Below, one piece after another: positions 1 to 10,900 of a DNA stretch of 64,000 bases; within the stretch, counting starts at the first letter, position 1, and every line of letters starts with the position of its first letter. Made by a program: the position numbers and the translations under genes. Source of the stretch: Plotosus lineatus (lineage: Eukaryota > Chordata > Actinopteri > Siluriformes > Plotosidae); contig CM045745.1 of the NCBI GenBank assembly GCA_024760905.1, positions 650,501 to 714,500 on the forward strand. Reading direction: 5' to 3'. The notes beneath the pieces are model-generated. The model worked only from the letters and a program-made list of their open reading frames with translations. It was not told where the DNA came from and did not search any database.

Positions 1-456
1 AATCTAACTTGCTGCTTGTCCTTGCCATCTCTTTGTCTCTGCTGTGCCAACCTGTATAGATCATTTTCTCCCTCCTGACTGTCCAACCTATCATACAAGT
101 CATCGTACGCCCTCTGTTTGGCCTTTGACACTGCTACTTTCACCTTACACTGTGTCTCCCTTCCAGAGGACACACCAAGAACTCTCCTACCTGTCTCTCT
201 GATCACATTTGCTGTGGTTGTCCAGTCATCTGGAAGTACTTCCTGACCACCCAAAGCCTGTTTCACCTCCGCCTTGAAGACAACACGACACTCTTCCTTT
301 TTCAGCTACCACTTTGTCTTCTGCTCTGCCTTTGCCTTCTTCATCTTCTTCACTGTCAGTATCATCCTGCACACCACCATCCTATGCTGTTTGGCAACAC
401 TCTCACCCACTTTGCAGTCACTGACTTCCCTCAAACTGCATTGTCTACACAAGATG
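1..456 (-). mobile_element. RTE-clade LINE, internal fragment cut by window edge
   Basis: Read on the minus strand, this matches the linker between endonuclease and reverse transcriptase of the RTE family repeated throughout the window. It includes the stretches corresponding to GESVAKQHRMVV and the KKEECRVVFKEE block. It breaks at a GAA-rich run (about 458-471). The 3' part of the copy lies before base 1. Frames are broken, so it is a dead copy. Family assignment rests on direct comparison with the full copies at 38953-42030 and 48569-51586. Confidence 0.85.
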
Positions 457-595
457 TGAAGAAGAAGAAGAAGACTGACCACGGCAGAATGGGGACCTTT
501 TATTACCAAGTCTGTGAAAGTATTTTCGGACCTTTCCTTAAGCTAATACTGAATTGTTGTTATTCCTTCTTTCATTTTTTTGAACTGTTTAATCC

Positions 596-885
596 TAATT
601 GCGGCCACGGAGAGGCTGGAGCCCATTTCAGCCAATTCTAGGCTGAGGGTGGGATACACTCTGAACTGCTCACCATGCCATCGCAGGGCCAACACATACA
701 CAGCCATTCATACTCACAACTTTCAGCTAGGGGCAATTTGGAACAGCAAAGTAGTTGACGGTATATGTTTATGGACTGTACAAGGAAACTGAGAAAACCC
801 AGACAACCACAGAATATTCCACACAGAAATGGCCCGGGCTCGAGAATCAATCCAAGACCTCCTTTCTGTGAGGCAGAACTGTGGA
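596..885 (-). repeat. SINE-like dispersed fish repeat, copy 1
   Basis: On the minus strand this has the same order of blocks as the repeats at 5262, 8035, 18590 and 55015: a tRNA-like box B region, a 'first use of fixed phrases' body around GGAGTTTGCATGTTC-like sequence, the GGCCCTGCGATGG block, and a CCTAATTAGGATTAAG-type tail. It is degenerate. The family is widespread in fish genomes by general knowledge; I did not assign a Repbase name. Confidence 0.65.
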
Positions 886-1174
886 ATTATATTATTCTAT
901 GAATTGTATTATATTATTTAAATGTCGTCTTGATATAAATGAAGAAACACTGTGATGTGACTTTATTCTGCACTGTATATTGGATAGTTTTATGTTTCAT
1001 TATTTATTTTGTTTTTCATTTTTGGTTGTGAAGTGAAACAGTGATACTGGTTTTAGTGCTACTTGAGGTTTTTTCTTTGCATTTATTCATCCATGAGTCT
1101 GTGAGTGCTCTATTTGTCTTAATTTATTGGTTATTTCCTGTTATCTGTATCTTTTAAAGAAAATGTCACTAGTT
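886..1174. other. No feature recognised
   Basis: AT-rich sequence with no coding frame or repeat that I can relate to the rest of the window. Confidence 0.5.
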
Positions 1175-1250
1175 TGATTCAAACAGGGATCCAACCCGGG
1201 ACCTTCCTGCTATGAGGTAGGCATGCTAACAACTACACGAACATGCCGCT
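1175..1250 (-). repeat. tRNA-like head fragment of a SINE-like repeat
   Basis: A short block reading, on the minus strand, as a tRNA-like segment with a box B-type core (CCGGGTTGGATCC region) followed by the start of the dispersed fish repeat. Only the head survives. Confidence 0.4.
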
Positions 1251-1537
1251 CGTGTGGTAAATGGTAATAAAATCAATTTAATATTTTCATTATTCTTATG
1301 TGGTCTTCTTCATCGAGTTTCAGCAAGAGAATAATTCATTGTTGGCTTGCTAGGCCTGTCATGAGTTTACCAAAGCTCCTTGGCTGCCAAGGTAGATTCA
1401 AAGCATTGACAGACTCCATGACATGGGATTGACCTTGGAGCTCCCGGAAGATATTGAGAGCTGACCAGAACAAATGGAGAGCCTTTTGGCAGAAAGATGA
1501 TTATATCTGGTTTCTCTCATATTTTTTTCCTGAATAA

Positions 1538-1548
1538 TAATGTTACAT
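1538..1548 (+). repeat. Left target-site duplication of the 5S-RTE chimera
   Basis: TAATGTTACAT occurs here and again, identically, at 4477-4487. The two copies bracket the 5S piece and the RTE element together, not the RTE alone. Confidence 0.85.
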
Positions 1549-1634
1549 TGGCCATACCACCCTGAGAATGTCTGATCTTGTCTGATCTCAGAAGCTAAGC
1601 AGGGTCGGGCCTGGTTAGTACTTGGATGGGAGAC
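1549..1634 (+). pseudogene. 5S rRNA fragment fused to an RTE LINE
   Basis: The block starting GGCCATACCACCCTGAG and running to GGATGGGAGAC matches vertebrate 5S rRNA from about nucleotide 7 to 91. It keeps the box A and intermediate element region (GAAGCTAAGCAGGGTCGGGC) and the start of box C, then breaks. Several differences are C-to-T or G-to-A at CpG sites, as in an old methylated copy. It passes directly into the 5' region of RTE-A with perhaps 2 nt of microhomology (AC). Not a functional 5S gene: both ends are missing and no T-run terminator follows. Confidence 0.88.
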
Positions 1635-4476
1635 AAGTGCCCATCCTCAAGTTGGTCCCAAGCCCGGATAAATGCAAAGGGTTGTGACAGGAAGGGCATC
1701 CGGTGTAAAACTTTTGCCAAATTACACTATGCGAACTGCCAATACTAATTTCATACTGGACATACTGTGTGTTCTGGGGACCAGGTGGAAAGGTAGCAAG
1801 GCTAGAAGCTTAGGAGCAGGGTTTAAGCTGTTTTTTCATGGTGTGGATGGGAAGAGAAATTGAGTAGGAGTCATCTTGAAGGAGGGGTTGGTCAGGAATG
1901 TTCTAGAAGTGAAAAGAGTGTCAGACAGAGTGATGAGTCTCAACTTAGAAATTTAAGGCGTGATGTTCAATGTTGTTAGTGCTTATGCCCCACAGGCAGG
2001 ACATGAGCTAGAAGAAAAGGAGAGATTCTGGAGTGAGTTAGATGAAGTGATGCAGAGTACCCCCAGAGGTGAAAGAATGGTCATTGGTGCAGACTTCAAT
2101 GGACATGTTGGTGCAGGCAACAGAGGGGACAAGGAAGTGATGGGTAGGTTTGGTATCCAGGACAGGAACACAGAAGGACAGATGCTGATAGATTTTGCAA
2201 AAAGGATAGAAATGGCTGTGGTGAATACTTTCTTCCAGAAGAGACAGGAGCATAGGGTGACTTATAAAATCGGAGGTAAGAGCACACAGGCGATGTAATT
2301 TGAAGGAAGTCAGTGACTGCAAAGTAGTAGTGAGTGAGAGTGTTGCCAAACAGCATAGGATGATGGTGTGCAGGATTACGTTGATGGTGAGAAAGGTGAA
2401 GAAGGCAAAGGCAGAGCAGAATTCAAAGTGGTGGAAGCTGAAAAAGGAAGAGTGTCGTGTTGTCTTCAAGGAGGAGTTGAAACAGGCTTTGGGTGGTCAG
2501 GAAGTGCTTCCAGATGACTGGACAACTACAGCTAATGTGATCAGAGAGACAGGTAGGAGAGTTCTTGGTGTGTCCTCTGGAAGGACAGTAGATAAGGAGA
2601 CTTGGTGCTGGAATGAGGAAGTGCAGGAGTGTGTAAAAAGGAAGAATTTAGCTCGGAAGAAGTGGGACATGGAGAGGACCGAAGAGAGTAAACAGGAGTA
2701 CAGGGATACACAGCGTAAGGCTAAGGTAGCATGTCAAAGGCCAAACAGAGGGCAAATTATGACTTGTATGCTAGGCTGGACAGTAAGGAGGGAGAAAATG
2801 ATTTATACAGGTTGGCACAGCAGAGAAATAGAGATGGGAAGGACGTGCAGAAAGTTAGAGTGATTAAGGATAGAGTGGAAATGTATTGACTGATGACAGA
2901 AGTGTGCTGGGAAGATGGAAAGAGTACTTTGAAAAGTTGATGAATGAGGAAAATGAGAGAGAAAAAAAGAGTAGAAGAGGTGACTGTTGAGGACCAGGAA
3001 GTAGCAAAGATTAGTAAGGGTGAAGTGAGGAGGGCATTGAAGAGGATGAAGAGTGGAAAGGCAGTTAGTCCCGATGACATACCGGTGGAGGTATGGAAGT
3101 GTCTACGGGAGGTAGCAGTAGATTTTCTGACAAGAACATTCAACAAGGTCTTAGAGAGTGAGAGGATGCCAGAGGAATGGAGGAGAAGTGTGCTGGTGTC
3201 AATTTTTAAGAACAAGGGAGATGTGCAGAGTTGTGGCAACTACAGAGGGATAAAGTTGATGACGTTATGGGAAAGAATAGTGGAAGCTAGACTAAGGGCA
3301 GTGGACAGCATTTGTGAACAACAGTTTGGTTTCATGCCAAGAAAGAGCACCACAGATGCAGTGTTTGCTTTGAGGATGTTAATAGAGAAGTAGAGAGAAG
3401 GTCAGAGGGAGCTGCATTGTGCCTTTGTGGATCTGGAGAAAGCGTATGACAGGGTACCGAGAGAGGAACTGTGGTATTGCATGAGGAAGTCTGGGGTGGC
3501 AGAGAAGTATGTTAGAGTGGTGCAGGACATGTATGAGAGATGTAAGACAGTGGTGAGGTGTGCTGTCGGTGTGACAGAAGAGTTCAATGTGGAGGTGGGA
3601 CTGCATCAAGGGTCAGCTCTCAGCCCCTTCTTGTTTGCTATGGTGATGGACAGGCTGACAGACGAGGTTAGACAAGAATCTCCTATGATTTTTGCAGATG
3701 ACATTGTGATCTGCACTGAGAGCAGCGAACAAGTGGAGGAAAATCTAGATAGGTGGAGGTATGCCCTTGAAAGGACAGGAATGAATGTTATCCTCAGTAA
3801 AACAGAATACATGTGTGTGACTGACAAGGACCCAAGAGGAACGATGAGATTACAGGGAGCAGAGATAAAGAAGGTGGAGGATTTTAAGTACTTCGGCTCA
3901 ACAATCCAGAGCAATGGCGAGTGTGGAAAAGAGCTGAAGAAGCGTGTGCAGGCAGATTGGTATGGTTGGAGAAACGTGTTAGGTGTGATGTGTGATAGGA
4001 AGGTATCGGCAAGAATGAAAGGAAAAGTGTACAAGACGGTGATGATGCCAGCGATGTTGTATGGTTTAGAAACAGTGGCACCGAGGAAAAGACAAGAGGC
4101 AAAGCTGGAGGTAGCAGAGATGAAAATGTCGAGGTTCTCTTTGGGAGTAACGAGGATGGATCGGATCAGGAATGAGTACTTCAGAGGGACAGCACATGTA
4201 AGACGTTCTGGAGACAAAGTCAGAGAGGCTAGATTGAGATGGTTTGGACATGTACAGAGGAGGGATAGTGAGTACAGTATATTGGTAGTAGGATGCTGAG
4301 GTTGGAACTACCAGGCAGAAGGCCTAGAGGAAGACCAAAGAGAAGATTTATGGATGTGGTGAAGGGAGACATGAAGGTAGTTGGAGTAAGAGTAGAAGAT
4401 GCAGAGGATAGGTTGAGATGGAGGCAGATGATTCGCTGCGGCGACCCCTGAAGGGAAAAGCCGAAAGGAAAAGAAG
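1635..4476 (+). mobile_element. RTE-A: near-complete RTE-clade LINE, broken, with 5S head
   Basis: Starts in the family 5' region (GTCCCAAGCCCGGATAAATG at about 1656). Endonuclease blocks are visible at 1960-2298 (NVVSAYAP; the catalytic-loop block GADFNGHVGAG). Reverse transcriptase blocks run from 2944 to 4299 ([62 protein letters not shown] at about 3700), followed by the family 3' end GCCGAAAGGAAAAGAAG. An approximately 20-bp deletion after the endonuclease (near 2290) shifts the frame, a TAG interrupts at about 3391, and the residues just before FADD are shortened. RTE elements encode an APE-type endonuclease and a reverse transcriptase that copy their RNA by target-primed reverse transcription. 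This copy cannot make the full protein. Confidence 0.9.
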
Positions 4477-4487
4477 TAATGTTACAT
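4477..4487 (+). repeat. Right target-site duplication of the 5S-RTE chimera
   Basis: Perfect 11-bp match to 1538-1548, directly after the RTE 3' end. Confidence 0.85.
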
Positions 4488-5261
4488 AAAACCAGTCATA
4501 ATTGGAAAGCTAAACTCTTTTGTATTGAATCAGTAAGGCTGGATAAAAAAAAATTCCCTGTTTCTCATCAACGCTCATACCCGGGAATTTGCGGCACATC
4601 TATTTTTTTTCTCCAAAAAAAAAAAAAAAAAACACGCTGAAAACCCCGGAAACCATCTCGGACATCTAGAAATGACACACAACATGATTCCATGTCATAC
4701 ACTGTGATTGCAATTCTAGGGATTGACTTATTGGTTGCTTGTTTTGTAACTAAAAGGCTGCTGTTCTGTTGACAGTCAGTCACTTCACCCACATTTAGAA
4801 TCTGGAATTTGGCAGTCACTTTATTTGTGTATTTAAAAAAATACACCAAAATTAGGTTTCTAGAAAGTTCTGATGAGACATTTTTCTCTCTGGCCGAACT
4901 AAAAATTCACCAATGTCCTGATATGCCCATGTCCTGATCCGTTTTCTCATTATAGGCATACATTCATTAAAGTGTCACAGTTTGATTTTTTGTGTTATAG
5001 GTCCTTACAAGGCATTGTATTATACAATGTGTTATAATAATGGTCCCGATTAGAAAGGTGGCAGCTTACTGAATAAAACGGTGAAAACTGCATGTAAATG
5101 TGATGCCTGTATCCAAAAATATTGATCTTAATACACAAAAAACAGAACTCCTTTGGCAAAGGGTGGATGTTGCAATCATAAAAAAATACACTGGTCTGGG
5201 GTGGGACTTAAAACTTTTATATTAACGCAATGCTAAACTGAATTTTTAAATACTGTATTTA
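4488..5261. other. No feature recognised; A-run only
   Basis: Unique-looking AT-rich sequence with an A-run at about 4614-4631. No supported coding frame. Confidence 0.5.
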
Positions 5262-5562
5262 TATTTTTCATACAATAAAAATATAGGCAGCATTACAGCA
5301 GGAAGGTCCTGGGTTCGATTCCCAGCTTGGGTGTTTTTGTGCAGAGTTTGCAGGTTCTCTCCATGTTTGCATGGGTTCCTGCTGGGTCTTCCAGGTTTCC
5401 TCCCAGAGTCCAAAAACATGCACAGTAGGTTAATTGGCTGTTCCAAATCTCCCCTAGTTGTGAGTGGGAGTATGAATGGTTGTGTGAGTGTTGGCCCTGC
5501 GATGGCCTAGTGAGTGACCCTAATTAGGATTAAGTGGTTTTATATATATATATATATATTGT
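5262..5562 (+). repeat. SINE-like dispersed fish repeat, copy 2, with (AT)n tail
   Basis: Begins near a tRNA-like box B (GGTCCTGGGTTCGATTCCCA) and continues through the shared body to CCTAATTAGGATTAAGTGG, ending in an (AT)n run at 5541-5562. This is the clearest plus-strand copy of the family. Confidence 0.75.
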
Positions 5563-6112
5563 GACACTTGAGTGATTTTTAGCCGTATATAAGTACATCG
5601 ACATGGACAATGTCAATCAAAAGCAGCAAAACTCGCATAATCCATGTCTTCTGGAGGAAACCACCCGAAAGGCACCAGTCAATGGTGAGGTTCAAACCCA
5701 AACCCTTTTTGCTGTAAGATAACAGTGCTAATCACTGGACTGCAATCTATTGCTGAAATATCTAAATATCATTTGTATATACTACATAGGAATGGTGTGA
5801 TCTGATTGGTTTTTCTGCCTTGTAATTATTAACAATTATTTGCAGAACGCAATATGGATGTTTCTGAAGATGGAATGTGTACTATACTAGTATACTAAAA
5901 CAGTTATTCACTTTTGACTTTGTGGATATTTCTGAACAGTCCCAGAGATGCAATGCTTTGGCTTTTAGCAAATAATTTTTATTCATCCACCAACTCTAGT
6001 AATGTTCATTTACATACTGTTTATTTTTCAATCATTATCATTATTTGGTGCAATATTAGACACCGGGAGTTCTCCTACAGCATCAATGCAAACAATATCC
6101 ACTGGCAAAATA
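5563..6112. other. Mostly unrecognised; possible decayed SINE-like repeat
   Basis: A weak echo of the dispersed fish repeat on the minus strand occurs at about 5640-5740 (GAGGAAACCACC ... GAGGTTCAAACCC). The rest is AT-rich and unassigned. Confidence 0.35.
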
Positions 6113-6175
6113 CATAGATACATACATACATACATACATACATACATACATAAACAAACAAATAAATAAAACATG
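6113..6175. repeat. (CATA)n / (AAAC)n microsatellite
   Basis: About nine tandem CATA units followed by AAAC/AAAT units. Confidence 0.9.
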
Positions 6176-6184
6176 TCCACTCTT

Positions 6185-6440
6185 ACATTTTGGACCTGCC
6201 TCAGCCTTGATTACAGTGTGTTGCGCTCTTGGCCGTAATTGAACAATCCAGAATGTCTTCTCCAGCACATCCAAAAGACTTATCATCAGGTTAAGATGAG
6301 GAATCTGTGGTTCCACATGTGTTCATCTGGGAGAATCTGTGATTCCTTCTGCTCCCTGAACCACTCTATCACTATTTGAGCCCCAATTTTATATCTGGGC
6401 AGCCAGGGAAGTCCATTGATGTGAAAACATATACATTCCA
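6185..6440 (-). pseudogene. Possible Tc1/mariner transposase fossil
   Basis: On the minus strand the wording of this block (a 'gagccccaattttatatctggg' type stretch and the preceding lines) resembles decayed fish Tc1/mariner-superfamily transposase DNA. No reading frame is preserved and no inverted repeats were found, so the call is weak. Confidence 0.3.
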
Positions 6441-6645
6441 TTCATTCAGCTCTACGGTTCACTTAAATTTATTGCCAAATAATGTTGCTGAGCCTCTACC
6501 TGACCAACTGAAGAAAGCATGCCATGGTAACTGCACTCTGTAATCATGAGTAAAGGTGGTCTAGAATAAAATATTACTGTGTACCACTTTTTTTCTGGTT
6601 GGGAAGTGTATTAACACTGAGAGAAAGAGAGAGCGAGAGAGAGAT

Positions 6646-6712
6646 TTCCTTTCAGCCTTTTCCCTTTAACAGGGGTCACCACAGTGAATGATTCACATGT
6701 TTGATTTGGCAT

Positions 6713-6744
<32 letters not shown>

Positions 6745-6992
6745 CGTCGGATGCCCTTCCTGGCACAACCCTTTAGCAAGGGACAGAAAGACGCTGACGG
6801 CTTTGCAGCCTACTCTTTATGAAAGTCGGCAATGGTTCTTTTACATGAACGTCTCACCATAGACAGTGAGAGACATGGCTGGCCACTTAGCTGCACTGAG
6901 GGGACAGTGACAACCTTGTGGTGAGTGGGACTTGCACCCCCAACCTGAGGATCAGAAATCCAGCACCCTATACCACCAGACCACCACTGCCC
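6646..6992 (-). repeat. RTE-tailed SINE, copy 1
   Basis: Read on the minus strand: tRNA-like head (GGGCAGTGGTGGTCTGGTGG), SINE body with the CCATGTCTCTCACTGTCTAT block, a segment like the RTE 5' region (GGAAGGGCATCCGACG), an expanded A-run (T-run at 6718-6743 on the plus strand), and a tail like the RTE 3' end (GTGGTGACCCC ... GGCTGAAAGGAAA). Full-length but diverged. Confidence 0.8.
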
Positions 6993-7027
6993 TGCTTCTT
7001 ATTAACATGAATATAAGACAACATATT

Positions 7028-7345
7028 GGCAGTGGTGGCCTGGTGGTAAAGGTGCTGGATCACTGATCCTCAGGTCGGGGGTTCAAGCAGCACTCTCATC
7101 GGGTTGTCACTGCAACCCCCCAGTGCAGCTAACTGGGTTATCAAAGGCCAACCATGTCTCTCACTGTCTGTGGGGAGAGACATGTAAAAGACTTTTGACA
7201 AGAGGAGCGAAATCGCCATCAGTGTGTTTCCACCCTGTGATGACCTAGTGAGCTGTCCAGGGTGCACTCTGCCCTCACCTGGAGTCAGTTGATATGGGTG
7301 CCAGCCTCCCCGTGACCCTAATTAGCATTAAGTGGTTACAGAAAA
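7028..7345 (+). repeat. RTE-tailed SINE, copy 2, joined to dispersed-repeat tail
   Basis: Head and body of the SINE family run from 7028 to about 7232 (GGCAGTGGTGGCCTGGTGGT, then CAGTGCAGCTAACTGGGTTA). The sequence then switches to the tail of the SINE-like dispersed fish repeat (GATGACCTAGTGAGCTGTCC ... CCCTAATTAGCATTAAGTGG). This is either a hybrid element or two fragments joined by deletion. Confidence 0.65.
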
Positions 7346-7673
7346 TTAATGAACGATAACACAGTATCTATAATATTTGTTCTTTATTTGAAACGACTTT
7401 CGCCTTGATGAATGCGGAACATATAATAACATGTGCTGTTGCACATCGGAAGATATTTAGCGGTGCGCTCTGAGCTCATGTTAAAAAGTTCCCACGTATC
7501 CGCATTGTTTATTTATTTATTTGTCAATTTGCCTTTAAGAAACAATTCCTTATATAATACTGTACACATTGTCATAAAATGTGCGAATGTAAATTGTTTT
7601 TTGTTGCATATTTCAGTTAAATACATCAGTTATTGAAGAAGCCGTTTGTAAGTTGACTCGGGGATCACGAGCG
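7346..7673 (+). promoter_or_regulatory. ATPSCKMT: ATPSCKMT 5' flank / 5' UTR
   Basis: Sequence between the upstream SINE and the start codon must contain the core promoter and 5' UTR. No TATA box at a convincing distance or CpG island is evident, and the transcription start is not determinable by eye. Confidence 0.35.
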
Positions 7674-7949
7674 ATGTCTGATTTTGTGATAAAGACTGAA
7701 AAGGAGACATCTCACGGAGAACCTGCAGAGAACAGCATTAAAAAGCGTGTAGGACTCATTGCTACTTGTGCACTTGGGAGCTCGTTGCTGGCTTTATACG
7801 CGGTTGCTGGACCTTTTGTTGCACCCGCGCTGAGGAAGGTTTGTCTCCCGTTCGTCCCTGCTACAAACACTCAGGTCCAAAATGTCCTCAGCGCTTTACA
7901 GTCCAGATCCGGGACGCTTGTGGACATTGGAAGTGGCGATGGACGGATC
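7674..7949 (+). CDS. ATPSCKMT: ATPSCKMT coding exon 1
   Basis: Codes residues 1-92, ending in the SAM motif GSGDGRI, followed by the donor GTGAGT. Contains the membrane-anchor segment. Confidence 0.93.
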
Positions 7950-10900
7950 GTGAGTCATTTCTAATTGCCCATTTTATTTAAACTTGGTTATTGTTCGGAG
8001 TTGAGTCCGAATCGCCAAACTGCATACTCCTACTAGGTAGGTTTGCTGGGAGGCTGGAGCCTATCTCAGCCAACAATAGGCGAAGGTGGGGCACACCCCG
8101 AACTGATTGTCAGACCTTCGCAGGGCCGACATACACAATCATTCACACCCAAGGACAATTTGAAACAGCCAATTAGCCCAATGTGCATATCTTTGGACTG
8201 TGGGAGGAAACCTGAGTATTCAGATGAAACCCACCAAATCACAGGGAGAACATGTCAACAGCGATGCCTTCATGGCGCCGGGGAATTGGATCTGAGACCT
8301 CCTAGCTATGAGGCAGATGCTCCTCAATCAGACGTTCCATAATGCTGCCTCTAGATTTGACACTTTAAAAGCAAATCATTCATTGTAATCATTTCTTGTT
8401 TGTATAATGATCTACATATATCCACAGCATATCACACTGTTCCATACTATATATCAATCTATATATTCATTCATTCATTCATTCACCTTCAGTAACTGTT
8501 TTATCCTGGTAAGGCATGTGGTGCATATAAAATCACAACTCACACATACTGTATTACCTTCACATGCTGATTAACACTGTTTCAGTCTGATTACTGCATT
8601 ACAATTGATACATTAATTCCTCATACAGTAGGCCCTTGACTATTCGCGGTTTTGCACTTGCAGTTTAAGTAATAATAATAATAATAATACATTTTATTTA
8701 TATGGCGCCTTTCTCAGCACTCAAGGTCGCCTCACATCATAAAAACAGTAGAAAACATTCAAATAAAATACAAATCAACATATTCAATATAAACAGACAG
8801 TTAAATACAGTTAAAATATTTACAGGACAGTGCAGTTGTGGTTATAGTGAGTATGCAAGTTTGAACAGGTGAGTTTTGAGTCTGGATTTGAAGAGTGGGA
8901 ATGTGTCTATATTGCGGAGATCGGGAGGAAGAGAATTCCAGAGCTGGGGAGCAGCTGCTCTGCTCCCCACAGTGACAAGGCGGTCTGCCCAGAAACCAGC
9001 ACGTGATTCAAATTCAGCCAATGGCTGTCCTCCTTTCTGCTGATTGGTTGAGCTGATGTCCCGCCCCTTTTTACTCATTCGTGCACAAGTTGTCAATGAA
9101 CCTCTTTTTGTGTGTTTTAATGATCAGTGAAGCTCGATGATACCACTCAGACACTGTGTCTTCTCTGGCGAAGCGATAGAAAACGCTGGATGTCTCTTCT
9201 GAAGAAATAAGACTTGCTCCTTTCTCTGAACTGTCTGTCTGTCTTCCTTTTGGCTTTTTCCCTTTTACTCGGGAGGCGCCACAGCGAGTCATCTGATTCG
9301 CACGTTTGATTTGGCAGAGTTTTTTTTTTTTTTTTTTTTACATGCCCTTCCTGTCACAACCCTTTTTAGCAAGGGACAGAAACACGCTGAAGACTTTGCA
9401 GCTCCTCTTTACAAAAGTCAGCAATGGTTCTTTTACATGAACCTCTCACCATTGACAGTGACAGACATGGCCCGCTTTTGATAACCCAGTTAGCTGTACT
9501 GGGGGGGGGGGACAGTGACAACCTTGTGGAGAGTGGGACTCGAACCCACAACCTTTGGATCAGCGATCCAGCGCCTTATACCACTAGACCACCACTGCCC
9601 CTTTCTCTGAACTGTTGTATTATAATGTTTTTACATTATTATTCCAGTACACTACCTAAGTTCACGTTTCTGCGTGAGATTTTATGTTCTGTAGCATGTT
9701 TAACAAACAATACTATAAGGATCAACTTTATTACAGTACTCTTCATGTCCTTTTACATTGAAGTTGGAGTGACGTGTCCAAGATGGCGCTGCGACGTCGT
9801 GGAGTTCTCGGAGTCAAATTGTTTCTTTGTTCGTTTTAATTTGTTTCATTTATTTGTTCGTGTTTTGCACAGTGCTCGTCTATGAGAAGCTTCGGGCAAC
9901 TAAGCACGCAACAACATCTATCTATTCTATGCTACGGAGCTCCATGCTCGCGGTTACCGGCTAAGCCTGGAGTTCTCAGAGGCTTGGTTAGCACTTCCGG
10001 CCATACTACGTACTTGGAAATGTTCAGTCCCTGCAAAACAAGACGGACGAGCTTCATGCTCAGATTGCAGCGCAGAGGGATATACAGGACTGTGTTTCTG
10101 TGAAACATGGCTCGAGGAGAGGACACCCGATAAGGCGATTATACCAGCCGGCTACACGGCCTTCCTCCCCTGCTATCCCAAGCGCCGGAGTCGTCGTTCG
10201 GCCCCTTCCCGCCTCGGCTTCTTTGTTAGCTGGGATGCGGCTCTCTGCCTACCATCATGTGTTAGCTCTGCTAAGTTATAACTACGCACGCTCAACTGGG
10301 CTTGTTCACAAGCCCAGTTGAACTAAGCAGTTAGCCAGTAACCGCTAGCGTGGAGCTCAGTAGCATAGAGTAGATAGAAGATAGACGTTGTTGCGTGCTT
10401 AGTTGCCCGAAGCTTCTCCTAGACGAGCATAGTGCAAAACATGAACAAACAAATAAAACAAATTAAAACGAACAAAGAAACAATTCGACTCTGAGAACTC
10501 CGCAACGTTGCCCTCGAGGCAGCGCCATCTTGGAGACGTCACTCCAAGTTCAATGTAAAAGGACATGAAGGGTAATAAAGTTTATCCTTTTGGTATCGTT
10601 TGTTAAACATGCTACAGAACATAAAATCTCGCACACAAACATTCTCAGAATGAACTTAGGTACTGTACTGGAATAATAATTGAAAAAGACTTTAAAATGA
10701 GTGCTTTGCAACAGTATATGCTGTATATATACTATATATAGTGAAATGAAATGTAAGCCTTACAAACTCTCTTGTTACACATAAACATGAGTATATTTCC
10801 ATCATCAGGTGGTTTCTGTTTACTTTTCTGAAGTTGCAATCTCCTAAAATTTGTTTCGTGGTTTGCAATAGTTAGTTTGAAGTGTGCATGAAATCATGAG

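Noticed and set aside
1549..1634. Functional 5S rRNA gene
   Set aside because: Lacks the first ~6 and last ~30 nt and any T-run terminator; joined to a LINE.
5262..5562. Genuine tRNA gene near the box B sequence
   Set aside because: Only a box B-like half is present with no cloverleaf; it is the head of a dispersed repeat.
6113..6175. CRISPR-like array
   Set aside because: Simple tetranucleotide repeat without spacers; eukaryotic DNA.
7653..7673. Upstream TTG start for ATPSCKMT
   Set aside because: Eukaryotic gene with a normal ATG at 7674; the extra seven residues have no family support.
9424..9885. 153-codon frame near 9.4-9.9 kb
   Set aside because: Covers the reversed SINE and the start of the inverted repeat; no domain.
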